A DNA stretch of 64,000 bases, taken from Sphingosinicella microcystinivorans. GTDB lineage: Bacteria; Pseudomonadota; Alphaproteobacteria; Sphingomonadales; Sphingomonadaceae. The first letter of the stretch is position 1. Every line of letters starts with the position of its first letter. The DNA lies in NCBI RefSeq assembly GCF_003634215.1, contig NZ_RBWX01000007.1:1040945-1104944 (forward strand), read 5' to 3'. The notes under the pieces were generated by a model. The model did no database searches. It saw only the letters and a list, made by a program, of their open reading frames with translations, and had not been told where the DNA came from. The position numbers and the translations under genes are program-made. This document shows positions 7,977-16,002 of the stretch, piece by piece.

Positions 7977-9017
7977 TCAGGCCTGTAGGGCGGAAAGCCG
8001 CACCGTTTGCGCGAGTACGATCCCACCTTCGACACTTTCCACCTCAAGCCGGATTTCCGGATCGCGCTGTTCCCAGTCGATGAGGATGCGGCCATAGTTC
8101 TGGCCCATGAACCCCTCGCCGACGCGTAGCCGGTTCGGGCCGAGGAACGGCCAGACTTCGGTGAGGCCCGACGACGTGAGATCATAGAGTGGATACGGTA
8201 CGCCCTCGGCGAGCCGCGAGAGCTCGGCGTAATGCGTATCGCCCGAGATCATGATGAGGCCGTTCACGTCGGCGAAGTCGATGAGATCGAGCAGGCGCTG
8301 ATGATCGGCCTGGTAGTTGATCCACGCTTCATAGCCGGGCGCATCGGCCAGAACCTGGGTCGAGGACGCGAAGATGCGCAGGTCGGCGGGCTGCTTGAAC
8401 TCCGCCTCCAGCCATTCCCACTGCTCCGCGCCGAGCATGGTCGCGGCGGGGTCGCTGTTCACCAGATAGGGCCCGCGATCCTTCGGCTCCTCGGTGATAC
8501 CGATGAGGCCGGAGCGGAACCAGCGGTTGTCGGGCATGATGATCTGCACGCGCCGGCCTTCGGGGCCGATGATCGTGCTCGTGTAGTTGCCCGCCCGGCT
8601 GCGGCGCGGGCTCGCCTTCGGCTCCATCCAGAAATCGAGGAAGATGTCCTTCGATTCCTGCTTCATCGGATACTCGCGCCCGGCATCGTTCTCGCCGTAG
8701 TCGTGATCGTCCCAGATCGCGAGGCAGGGCGTCTTGCGGCGCAGGCGCTGGAAGCCGGGCTTGGCGGCAAGCTTTGCGTATTTGGCGCGCAGCACGTCCA
8801 TGTCGCGCGTGTCGCCGTAGATATTGTCGCCGAGGAAGAGGAACAACTGCGGGTCGAACGCGTCGACCCGGTCCCAGATCGGCTGTGGCTTGTCCTGATG
8901 CGCGCACGAGCCGAACGCGATGCGGCTGAGCGCGGTTTCGCCGGCGAGGGCGGTGGTGGGGAGCGCGGCAAGCGCCGCACCCCCCGCCATCACCTCGCGG
9001 CGGCTGACGCCTGCCAT
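7977..9017 (-). CDS. Exported PhoD-type alkaline phosphatase/phosphodiesterase
   Basis: A 346-residue metallophosphoesterase. The N-terminus SRREVMAGGAALAALPTTALA has a twin-arginine-like start typical of Tat-exported PhoD proteins. Metal-binding blocks visible are FGSCAH, FLGDNIYGD, IWDDHDYGEND and ISGDTHYAEL. It lacks the extra N-terminal domain of classical PhoD, so it belongs to the shorter PhoD-like group that cleaves phosphomonoesters or diesters in the periplasm. Its ATG overlaps the stop of the upstream TonB receptor (TAATG), so the two are translationally coupled and the receptor probably imports a phosphorylated substrate or its product. No clear double Pho box was found upstream of the pair. 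Confidence 0.9.
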   Translation of the reverse strand: MAGVSRREVMAGGAALAALPTTALAGETALSRIAFGSCAHQDKPQPIWDRVDAFDPQLFLFLGDNIYGDTRDMDVLRAKYAKLAAKPGFQRLRRKTPCLAIWDDHDYGENDAGREYPMKQESKDIFLDFWMEPKASPRRSRAGNYTSTIIGPEGRRVQIIMPDNRWFRSGLIGITEEPKDRGPYLVNSDPAATMLGAEQWEWLEAEFKQPADLRIFASSTQVLADAPGYEAWINYQADHQRLLDLIDFADVNGLIMISGDTHYAELSRLAEGVPYPLYDLTSSGLTEVWPFLGPNRLRVGEGFMGQNYGRILIDWEQRDPEIRLEVESVEGGIVLAQTVRLSALQA

Positions 9018-11251
9018 TAGAACGCGGCTTTCAGCGTCGCGAACACCTGGCGCGGCGCGCCGATCATCAGCGTCTGCGAGTCGCCGCGGTTGCTGAAGCC
9101 GTTTGTGCCCACGGTCGACACGTACTTCTTGTCGAGAAGATTGACGGCGCTCACCTGCAGCTCATAGCCTTCCGCGATGCGCCAGCCGATGCTGGCGTCG
9201 ACGATCGCGCGGCCGCCGACCGAGGCGTCATTCTCGTAGCTGTAGTAGCGCTTGGACATGTAGTTCACGCCGATGCGTCCGAAGAACAGCTCTCCATCGT
9301 AGCTGAGTTCGCCCTTAGCGAGATGCTTGGGTGAGTCGACCGTGGTTTTCCCGTCGGTCGCCGCGATCAGCGTTCCGGCGGCGTCCACGACATCGTCGCG
9401 ATAGGTGGAGTCGTTGTAGCTGTAAGAGGCGAAGACCTTGAAGCCTGCGCCCAGCTTCACTTCGCCCGCGGCTTCGAGACCGTAGGAGCGGACCGAGCCG
9501 ACGTTCTGGAGGACGGCGGGGTTGCCGATGATGCCGGCGCCGGTGGAGAAGCCGAGGAGGCGGTTGCGGAAGTTTACATAGTAGCCGCCCACGACACCGT
9601 TGAAGCTGCCGCCGCGGAAGCGGATGCCGGCTTCGTAAGTATCTGATTCTTCAGGCTTAAGATTGCCCTTGATGGCGTCGAAGCCAGCCTGCGTGGTGCC
9701 GAAGGGGCCGCCGGTGGAGGAAGCGGTGAAGGCGCGCGCGACCTGCGTGAAGCCGCCGAACATTTCGACGTAGTCGTTGATTTCATAGGCGAAACCGGCG
9801 TGCGGCTGGAACCAGTCTTCAGCCTTGATCTTGCCCTGCGCGAAGGCGCTGGCGACGATCGGCGTCGCTTCGTTGGTGACTTTGAAGCCCTTCCAGCCGA
9901 GCGTGATCGTCGCGGCGCCGAGCGTGATGCGGTCTTCAACGTGATACTGCATCGTCTCGGTGTCGAAATCGGATTCCCACTGCGTGAAGAACGGATCCTT
10001 CTGGAACTTGAGCGAATTCCGTGACGGGCTCAGGCGATCGGTGAGGCCGTAGAAGCGCCGCGCCTGCTGGAAGTCGTTCTTCTCGTACCAGCCACCCACG
10101 GTGATTTCGTTGAAGCCGATTTCCCCGGTGATGCTGCCGAACAGACCCTTTCGGTCGATGTCGTATTCGGTGGTGCGGATCGAAAGCGGCGCACCGCCCG
10201 GTGTCTGCACATAAGGCGTATACCAGAGGCCCTGGCCTTCGTTGTTGTGCCAATAACCTTTGAGCGCGACTGTCACCGCCTCGCTGACCGGGGCTTCCAC
10301 GCCGACGGCGGCGAGGTAATCTTTCCGCAGACCGGCTGCGTTGAAATAGGCGTCGTCGATGGTCGCGAACGGTGCGGGCAGAGGCTGCTCGGCCCAATAG
10401 GCATCGGCAACGCGGACCGCGAGGCGGTAGTCGCCCGAGATGTTGTCCCAGTCATAGCCGAGGCGATCGATCATCGTGCTCGACATGTCCTGATAGTCGT
10501 TCTCGCGGCGGTCGGAGACGCTGAGCGTCGCGGTGACGCGCGCGTCACCGAGTGCGGCGACGGCCTTGGCGTTCAGCATGTGATGGCGCTGCTTGCCCAC
10601 GCCCTTCCACTTGTCCATGCCGAGATAGCCGTAGGAGATGTATGCGCCCGTGCCTTCGGCGCCGCCGATCTCGCCGCTTTCGAGGCGGGCGAAGGCGCGG
10701 ATGGTGTTTTCGGTGCCGTAGCTTCCCGAAACATCCATGCCGAAATCAGGCGCGGGCGCGCGCGAGAAGAACTCGACCGTGCCGCCAAGATTGTTGGTCG
10801 CCTGCGTGCCGAGCCCGCCCGACCCCTGCGAAACGCGGGTGAGGCCGAGGTTTTCGGGGCTGATCGCGCGGTTGACGTGCAGGCCGTTGACGTTGCCGTA
10901 GCTGTGATCGCCAAGCGGAATGCCATCGAGCGTGAAGCCGAGCTGGTTCTGGTTGAAGCCGCGGATCGAAAGGCGCTGCGACCATTCATAGGCGCCGAAG
11001 GCGTCCGCCGACTGGAAGTTCACCGAAGGCAGCTTCTCGATCGATTTGAGCGGGCTCGTGCCGGGCGCGAGCAGTGCGATGTCGGCGGCATCGAGTTCCT
11101 GTACCTGCCGGGTTTGGCCGGAGCCGAACACGACGATTTCTTCATCGAGTGCAGCGGTCTCGGCGGCGGCCTCGCCGTTTTGGGCGAGGGCGGAATTGGA
11201 AAGCACGAAAAGACTGCTGGCGGCCAGCAACACGGCGCAGGTCGAACGCAT
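9017..11251 (-). CDS. TonB-dependent receptor coupled to PhoD-type phosphatase
   Basis: A 744-residue outer-membrane receptor. The signal peptide MRSTCAVLLAASSLFVLSNSALA begins at the ATG at 11251, preceded by GGGGGA; an in-frame TTG four codons earlier is the alternative. The plug has IEKLPSVNFQSADAFGAYEW and LSIRGFNQNQLGFTLDGIPLGD, a sequence type distinct from the other three receptors in this window, which carry the AQKR/ATRR plug start. The barrel ends FATLKAAF. The gene is first in a two-gene unit with the PhoD-type enzyme, which points to organic phosphate scavenging; that link is inference from coupling. Confidence 0.9.
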   Translation of the reverse strand: MRSTCAVLLAASSLFVLSNSALAQNGEAAAETAALDEEIVVFGSGQTRQVQELDAADIALLAPGTSPLKSIEKLPSVNFQSADAFGAYEWSQRLSIRGFNQNQLGFTLDGIPLGDHSYGNVNGLHVNRAISPENLGLTRVSQGSGGLGTQATNNLGGTVEFFSRAPAPDFGMDVSGSYGTENTIRAFARLESGEIGGAEGTGAYISYGYLGMDKWKGVGKQRHHMLNAKAVAALGDARVTATLSVSDRRENDYQDMSSTMIDRLGYDWDNISGDYRLAVRVADAYWAEQPLPAPFATIDDAYFNAAGLRKDYLAAVGVEAPVSEAVTVALKGYWHNNEGQGLWYTPYVQTPGGAPLSIRTTEYDIDRKGLFGSITGEIGFNEITVGGWYEKNDFQQARRFYGLTDRLSPSRNSLKFQKDPFFTQWESDFDTETMQYHVEDRITLGAATITLGWKGFKVTNEATPIVASAFAQGKIKAEDWFQPHAGFAYEINDYVEMFGGFTQVARAFTASSTGGPFGTTQAGFDAIKGNLKPEESDTYEAGIRFRGGSFNGVVGGYYVNFRNRLLGFSTGAGIIGNPAVLQNVGSVRSYGLEAAGEVKLGAGFKVFASYSYNDSTYRDDVVDAAGTLIAATDGKTTVDSPKHLAKGELSYDGELFFGRIGVNYMSKRYYSYENDASVGGRAIVDASIGWRIAEGYELQVSAVNLLDKKYVSTVGTNGFSNRGDSQTLMIGAPRQVFATLKAAF

Positions 11252-11377
11252 GAAATCCCCCAATAGGTGCGGTAAAACGCGGTTGGCGGCGGGAGCCCTA
11301 GGCGCGGCGTATGACGGTGCTATGCGATTGATATGAAGCTTTTTTGCACGCCATATTGCATATTGCGGGCGTTGCTG

Positions 11378-11398
11378 AATTGCTGCAATTGACTTGCA
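11378..11398. promoter_or_regulatory. Overlapping TTGC palindromes in the receptor/rubrerythrin interval
   Basis: The 318-base interval 11252-11569 carries no gene. Within it AATTGCTGCAATT (11378-11390) and TGCAA-N5-TTGCA (11384-11398) overlap, and TTGC recurs seven times between 11341 and 11400, including ATATTGCATATTGC. The layout suggests an operator in the divergent promoter region of the TonB receptor and rubrerythrin. The binding protein is unknown. Confidence 0.35.
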
Positions 11399-11569
11399 TT
11401 ACCTTGATTAATCGCGCCTTTTTCATCGAACAGGTCGATCAGGCTGACGCAGAAAATGCGTTGGAGCTTGCCCGCCGCCACAGATACCGTCGACGATGAA
11501 GTCAGGCCCGCGTGAGAGATTTGGCCGGCTTTTCGCGTGTATCGCACAGGCTTGGGAAGGAGAGGGATC

Positions 11570-11989
11570 ATGGGGCTGAAGGGCACGAAGACCGAAGACA
11601 ATCTGAAGGCTGCTTTCGCGGGTGAGAGCCAGGCGAACCGCCGCTATTTGTATTTCGCACAAAAGGCTGACGTAGAAGGCTACAACGATGTCGCCGCGGT
11701 GTTCCGCTCGACCGCGGAAGGCGAAACAGGCCATGCGCACGGTCACCTCGAATATCTCGAAGAGGTGGGTGACCCTGCCACGGGCCTCGCCATCGGCACG
11801 ACGTCCGACAATCTGAAGTCGGCGATTGCGGGCGAGACGCACGAATATACCGATATGTACCCGGGCATGGCGCGCACCGCGCGCGATGAGGGCTTCGACG
11901 AAATCGCCGACTGGTTCGAGACGCTCGCGAAGGCTGAAAAGAGCCACGCCGGCAAGTTTCAGAAGACGCTCGACACGCTCGACGCCTGA
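11570..11989 (+). CDS. Rubrerythrin-family di-iron protein
   Basis: A 139-residue ferritin-like protein, probably a cytoplasmic peroxide-scavenging di-iron enzyme. Di-iron ligands are visible as E19 with Y26 (GESQANRRY), the [10 protein letters not shown] segment, [11 protein letters not shown] and a final AEKSH; this is two E-x-x-H half-motifs on a four-helix bundle. The C-terminal rubredoxin domain of classical rubrerythrin is absent, so electrons must come from elsewhere, possibly from the iron-sulfur protein encoded next. The ATG is set by GGAGAGGGATC. Rubrerythrin, a GlpC-like protein and DUF3501 recur together in proteobacteria. Confidence 0.92.
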   Translation: MGLKGTKTEDNLKAAFAGESQANRRYLYFAQKADVEGYNDVAAVFRSTAEGETGHAHGHLEYLEEVGDPATGLAIGTTSDNLKSAIAGETHEYTDMYPGMARTARDEGFDEIADWFETLAKAEKSHAGKFQKTLDTLDA

Positions 11990-12020
11990 GAAGGCAAGAG
12001 CGGCAAGCGTGTCCGCTGTC

Positions 12021-12071
12021 GGAGGCGAGGGGCGGGGCCGCAGGCCCGGAACCGCCCCTCCCGCAGCCTCC
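12021..12071 (+). terminator. Large GC hairpin after rubrerythrin
   Basis: GGAGGC (12021-12026) and GAGGGGCGG (12027-12035) pair with CCGCCCCTC (12052-12060) and GCCTCC (12066-12071). No T-run follows, so it may attenuate rather than end transcription into the downstream iron-sulfur gene, which starts 170 bases later. The rest of the interval to 12241 shows nothing I can name. Confidence 0.45.
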
Positions 12072-12241
12072 GTGAAGACAGGACTGAGAGCGTCCGTTCG
12101 GGCGCATGGCGTCAGGTCCCCATTGCCGCTTAGAGGGACAAGCGGACATGCGTTTCATGTGGGAATTCGCGCCGTGCGTCCGACTGGGCGCTTTCAGAAA
12201 CGGATCTATCCTCGTGATATCAGAGTCGTTGGGGGAAACTG

Positions 12242-13579
12242 ATGCGTGAAGGCAGTCTGGAGGCGCCGACGCGCCATCCGATCGATTGGGAAAGCCCGGA
12301 TTTCCATGACGAGGCGATGCTTGAAGCCGAGCTGACGCGCGTCTTTGACATCTGTCATGGCTGCCGCCGCTGCTTCAACCTCTGCGACAGCTTTCCAACC
12401 CTGTTCGATCTGATCGATGAATCGCCGAGCGGCGAGATCGACGGCCTCGATCCGAAGACCGATTACAAACCTGTCGTGGATGCCTGCACGCTCTGCGACA
12501 TGTGCTTCATGACGAAGTGTCCCTACGTGCCGCCGCACGAATGGGCGCTGGACGTGCCGCACCTGATGCTCCGCGCGCGCGCCGTCGAACATCACAAGGG
12601 AAAGACGCACCTTGCCGATGTCGAGCTCGCGAAGACGGACCGCAACGGCAAGCTGGCGTCCTTCCTGTCGCCAATCGCCAACTGGGCGACGGATATTGGA
12701 AATGGCCTCACGCGCACCGTGATGGAAAAGACGGCGGGGATCGACAGGGAAGCTTGGCTGCCGCCTTTCGCGGATACACCGCTCGATCGTCGGGACGATC
12801 TCGATCGCATCGATGCCGATGCTGCCGCCCCTGCCGCAGGGCGCAAGGCGGCGCTCTACGCGACGTGTTTTGCGAACTGGAACATGCCGGGCCCGGGTGA
12901 GGCGGCGGTGAAGGTGCTGAAGGCGAACGGCGTCGAAACACGGATCGTCTATCCAGGCTGCTGCGGTATGCCCAAGCTGGAGAACGGAGACCTTGCGGCA
13001 GTCGCCGAGCAGGCGCGGACGGTCGCGGCGGCCTTCGCGCCGCTCATCGATGAAGGCTTCGACATCGTGGCGGTGACGCCGTCATGCGCGCTGATGCTGA
13101 AGTTCGAATGGCCGCTGATCCTGCCGAACGATCCGCTGGTGGCGAAGCTCGCCAAGGCGACATTCGACATAACGGAGTACGTGGTCGATATCGCGAAAAA
13201 GGAAGGGCTCGCGCCCGGAATGCAACCGCTTGGCGGCGACATCGCGATCCATCTGCCCTGCCACAGCCGCGCGCAGAACATGGGGCAGAAGGGCGCCGAG
13301 ATGCTGCGTCTGATCCCGGACGCGAAGGTCGGCGTGGTCGAGCGCTGCTCGGGTCACGGCGGCAAGTGGGGCATGTTCAAGGAGAATTTCGCGACCGCGC
13401 TGAAGGTCGGCAAACCGGCGGCGCGCGCGATGCTGAAGACGAACGCCGCCTTCATGGTTTCGGAATGTCCGCTTGCCGGGCCGCACCTCAAACAGGTGAT
13501 GGAGCGCGAGGGCGGGAACGCGATCCCCGAGCAGGTGCCTCACCCCATCGAGCTGCTGGCGAAAGCCTACGGTTTATAG
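12242..13579 (+). CDS. GlpC-like (Fe-S)-binding protein with CCG domains
   Basis: A 445-residue iron-sulfur electron-transfer protein of the heterodisulfide reductase/GlpC type. Two 4Fe-4S motifs stand near the N-terminus (CHGCRRCFNLCDSFP and CTLCDMCFMTKCPY). Two cysteine-rich CCG domains follow (VYPGCCGMPKLENG with PSCAL, and CHSRAQ...CSGHGGKWG with SECPLAG), which bind a non-canonical cluster in related enzymes. There is no flavin domain and no membrane segment. It stands between rubrerythrin and DUF3501, suggesting a small redox chain that supplies rubrerythrin; this is inference from conserved neighbourhood. Confidence 0.9.
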   Translation: MREGSLEAPTRHPIDWESPDFHDEAMLEAELTRVFDICHGCRRCFNLCDSFPTLFDLIDESPSGEIDGLDPKTDYKPVVDACTLCDMCFMTKCPYVPPHEWALDVPHLMLRARAVEHHKGKTHLADVELAKTDRNGKLASFLSPIANWATDIGNGLTRTVMEKTAGIDREAWLPPFADTPLDRRDDLDRIDADAAAPAAGRKAALYATCFANWNMPGPGEAAVKVLKANGVETRIVYPGCCGMPKLENGDLAAVAEQARTVAAAFAPLIDEGFDIVAVTPSCALMLKFEWPLILPNDPLVAKLAKATFDITEYVVDIAKKEGLAPGMQPLGGDIAIHLPCHSRAQNMGQKGAEMLRLIPDAKVGVVERCSGHGGKWGMFKENFATALKVGKPAARAMLKTNAAFMVSECPLAGPHLKQVMEREGGNAIPEQVPHPIELLAKAYGL

Positions 13580-13593
13580 AAGCGAGAAAGCCT

Positions 13594-14187
13594 ATGTCCC
13601 GCGAAGCCCGAGCCATCGAAACCGCCGACATCATGGACATGCGCGCCTACGGCGAGCAGCGGAAGGCGCTGCGGCTGGGGCAGGTGGAAGCGAAGAAAAA
13701 GCGCCGCCTGTCGGTTGGCCCGCATGTCACTGTTTTCTTCGAGTCATATGACAGCATGTGGCTGCAAATTCATGAAATGCTCTATATCGAGCGGGGCGGC
13801 GCTGAGCAGATTCCGGACGAGCTTGCCGCCTACAATCCGATGATTCCGAACGGCCGCGAACTTACCACGACCCTGATGTTCGAAATCGACGACCCCAAGC
13901 TGCGCGCCTCCATCCTCGGGCGTCTCGCAGGGGTCGAGGATCACATCTACCTGCACCTCGGTGAAACGCGGATCGCGGCCGTGGCCGAAGGCGACGTCGA
14001 ACGCAGCCGGGAGGATGGCAAGGCCTCCTCCGTGCACTTCCTGCATTTCCCCTTCACCGAAGATCAGATCGCCGAATGGCGCAGTGGCCGCGGTACGGTG
14101 ATCTTCGGGATCGATCATCCGCACTACGGCCACATGGCCATCGTCGGCCCGGAGATGCGAGAAACGCTGGGCCGGGACTTCAACTAG
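13594..14187 (+). CDS. DUF3501 family protein
   Basis: A 197-residue soluble protein starting MSREARAIETADIMDMRAYG at the ATG at 13594 (GAGAAAG upstream), 14 bases after the iron-sulfur gene. The family signature VGPHVTVFFESYDSMWLQIHEML and the C-terminal GIDHPHYGHMA are visible. DUF3501 has no known function; it is usually encoded beside a GlpC-like iron-sulfur protein and rubrerythrin, as here. Its TAG overlaps the TAG of the convergent PLDc_N gene (CTAG at 14184-14187). Confidence 0.88.
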   Translation: MSREARAIETADIMDMRAYGEQRKALRLGQVEAKKKRRLSVGPHVTVFFESYDSMWLQIHEMLYIERGGAEQIPDELAAYNPMIPNGRELTTTLMFEIDDPKLRASILGRLAGVEDHIYLHLGETRIAAVAEGDVERSREDGKASSVHFLHFPFTEDQIAEWRSGRGTVIFGIDHPHYGHMAIVGPEMRETLGRDFN

Positions 14188-14372
14188 AGCGCGGTGGCGC
14201 GGTTTCCACGCGGTCCCGCGAAGAACCAGACGAGCAGGCCGATCAGCGGGAATATGATAATCCCTATCGTCCACGCGATTTTAGCGCCGGTTGTCGCACC
14301 GCTGTTCCAGACGCTCAACAGCGCCCAGATGTCGAGCGCCAGAATGACAAGGCCGATAAGTCCATATTCCAT
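14184..14372 (-). CDS. Small membrane protein, PLDc_N domain
   Basis: A 62-residue protein with two transmembrane helices (about 4-20 and 30-51: GAKIAWTIGIIIFPLIGLLV) and the W-F-F-x-G-P-R end that defines the phospholipase D N-terminal (PLDc_N) domain. It lacks any catalytic part. Such stand-alone domains are common and of unknown role. The start is well supported by CAGGAG seven bases upstream. It follows the small protein at 14390 by 17 bases and is probably co-transcribed with it. Confidence 0.85.
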   Translation of the reverse strand: MEYGLIGLVILALDIWALLSVWNSGATTGAKIAWTIGIIIFPLIGLLVWFFAGPRGNRATAL

Positions 14373-14389
14373 TGTGAATCTCCTGTTGT

Positions 14390-14593
14390 TCAGGCGCTTT
14401 TGCCCTGGGCAGCCGCACGGCGTGCAGCTTCGAGTTCGGCGGCCTCGGCACCGTCCACGGCCTTCGCCGCCTCGCGCGCCTTGGCGTCTACTTTCCCGGA
14501 TTTGGCGAAGTCGTGCTGCGCGTCCTGAAATTTGCGCGCGCCTTCGTAGCTGCCTTCACCTTCCAGCTTCAGGTTCGATTTGCGGTCTTCCAT
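14390..14593 (-). CDS. Small hydrophilic hypothetical protein
   Basis: A 67-residue, charged, Ala/Glu/Lys-rich protein with no cysteine or membrane segment (EDRKSNLKLEGEGSYEGARK, then AREAAKAVDGAEAAELEAAR). The ATG at 14593 is preferred because GGAGGG precedes it; the earlier ATG at 14620 has no ribosome site. Composition resembles general-stress or hydrophilin-like small proteins found with PLDc_N proteins, but no family is recognised. Confidence 0.7.
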   Translation of the reverse strand: MEDRKSNLKLEGEGSYEGARKFQDAQHDFAKSGKVDAKAREAAKAVDGAEAAELEAARRAAAQGKSA

Positions 14594-14656
14594 GAAACCC
14601 TCCGTGTCAAACCCGCTCATTCATCGAACGCAGCAGGACGGGGAAGGTTGCGCGCC

Positions 14657-15937
14657 TCAGCGGATCAGCTTGCCGCCCTTCATCACGTGGTCGATGCGTT
14701 CAAGCGCGCTGATATCTGCCAGAGGATCGGCGGCGACGGCGACCAGATCGGCATAGCGCCCCGGCGCGATGACGCCCACGTCCGCCGACTTGCCCATCAG
14801 CGCCGCCGCGCTCGTGGTCGCGGACTGGATGGCTTGCATCGGCGTCATGCCGTAGCGGACCATATATTTGAACTGGCGCGCATTCAGCCCGTGCGGGAAG
14901 ACGCCCGCATCCGTGCCGAAGGCGATCTTCACGCCCGCCGCGACGGCCTTGCGGAAACCGACGCGCTGCGCGTCGGTCGTCTCGAAATTCTTGCGCATGA
15001 TCTCTTCGGGCCAGTGCTCGGCCTTGCCCATCTCGTCGATGAAATCGCCGTTGTAGACGTCCATCACCAGCCACGCGCCTTTCTTCTTCGCAAGCTGGAT
15101 GGCCTCGTCGTCGATCAGCGAAGCGTGCTCGATCGAGCGGACGCCGCCATTGAGCGCAATCTTGATGCCCTCGGCGCCGTGTGCGTGCGCGGTGGCATAG
15201 CTCTTGTAGCGGGCGGCTTCTTCAACGGCTGCGCGGACCTCTGCCTCGGTCATCTCCGGCGCGCCCGGTTCCGTGCCTGCCGCGAGTACGGCGCCCGTCG
15301 CGATCAGCTTCAGGGAGTCGGCGCCGCGCTGGAAGAGCATCCGTGATTTCGATTTCACCTCGTCCGGCCCCGCGGCGACGCCCATGCGCATGATCTCCGG
15401 GATCTGCACGTCGGGCGCCATACCTGTCACTTCGCCGCCGCCGCCGGGAACGGTGATATAAGCGCCCGCGACCACCATGCGCGGGCCTTCGATGTAACCC
15501 GCCTCGATCGCATTCCTCAGCGACACGTCGCCGAACGCGCGGAACGTGCCGACGTCACGCACGCTCGTGAAGCCGGCGTTCAGCGTGTCCCGCGCGTTCT
15601 TCGCGCCGACGAGGGCGATGTCCTCCGCCGAATGGAGGAGGGGCTCGGCGACATTGCTGGTCTGGCCCCAATCGGAGAGGTGCGTGTGCATGTCGATCAG
15701 ACCGGGGAGGACGGTGAAGCCGGACCAGTCGAGCACCTTGCCGTCGGCGGGGGGCGCATAGGGCGTGACGGCCACAATGCGCCCGTCCTCGATGCGGATC
15801 AGCCGGTCGGTGAGGACCTTGCCGGTTTCGGTGTCGATCATCCGCCCGGCGCGCACATAGGAGGTTTCCGCGAAGGCCGAGGTGGCGATCACACCGGCTG
15901 CGATCAGTGCGCAGGACATACGCTGTAGAATCGTCAT
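14657..15937 (-). CDS. Exported amidohydrolase (imidazolonepropionase/dipeptidase-like)
   Basis: A 426-residue secreted metal-dependent hydrolase. A signal peptide (MTILQRMSCALIAAGVIATSAFA) precedes a TIM-barrel amidohydrolase fold with the metal ligands H-x-H (DMHTHLSDW, about 83-85), the bridging lysine in ADSLKLIATGA, histidines in THAHG-like ATAHAHGAEG and IEHAS, and the catalytic Asp in AFGTDAGVFPHG. Relatives cleave dipeptides or amides (Xaa-Pro/Xaa-Arg type). It is divergent from the MFS gene at 16003, with an inverted repeat in the shared promoter interval, and probably supplies a product for import. Confidence 0.9.
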   Translation of the reverse strand: MTILQRMSCALIAAGVIATSAFAETSYVRAGRMIDTETGKVLTDRLIRIEDGRIVAVTPYAPPADGKVLDWSGFTVLPGLIDMHTHLSDWGQTSNVAEPLLHSAEDIALVGAKNARDTLNAGFTSVRDVGTFRAFGDVSLRNAIEAGYIEGPRMVVAGAYITVPGGGGEVTGMAPDVQIPEIMRMGVAAGPDEVKSKSRMLFQRGADSLKLIATGAVLAAGTEPGAPEMTEAEVRAAVEEAARYKSYATAHAHGAEGIKIALNGGVRSIEHASLIDDEAIQLAKKKGAWLVMDVYNGDFIDEMGKAEHWPEEIMRKNFETTDAQRVGFRKAVAAGVKIAFGTDAGVFPHGLNARQFKYMVRYGMTPMQAIQSATTSAAALMGKSADVGVIAPGRYADLVAVAADPLADISALERIDHVMKGGKLIR

Positions 15938-15954
15938 CCGTCCCTCCCTGTCCT

Positions 15955-15982
15955 CGTGTATCCTGCTGGACTACTATACACG
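15955..15982. promoter_or_regulatory. Inverted repeat CGTGTAT-N14-ATACACG
   Basis: CGTGTAT (15955-15961) pairs with ATACACG (15976-15982) between the divergent amidohydrolase and MFS genes. The right arm is part of TATACACGCGTCAAAT (15975-15990), which matches 13 of 16 bases of a motif upstream of the Rieske gene. It is a candidate operator; no regulator gene adjoins it. Confidence 0.5.
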
Positions 15983-16002
15983 CGTCAAATAGGAATTCGC
16001 CG

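Noticed and set aside
11252-11340. Pho box upstream of the receptor-phosphatase pair
   Set aside because: Only one half-site resembling C-x-GTCAT is seen, without a second copy at the right spacing.
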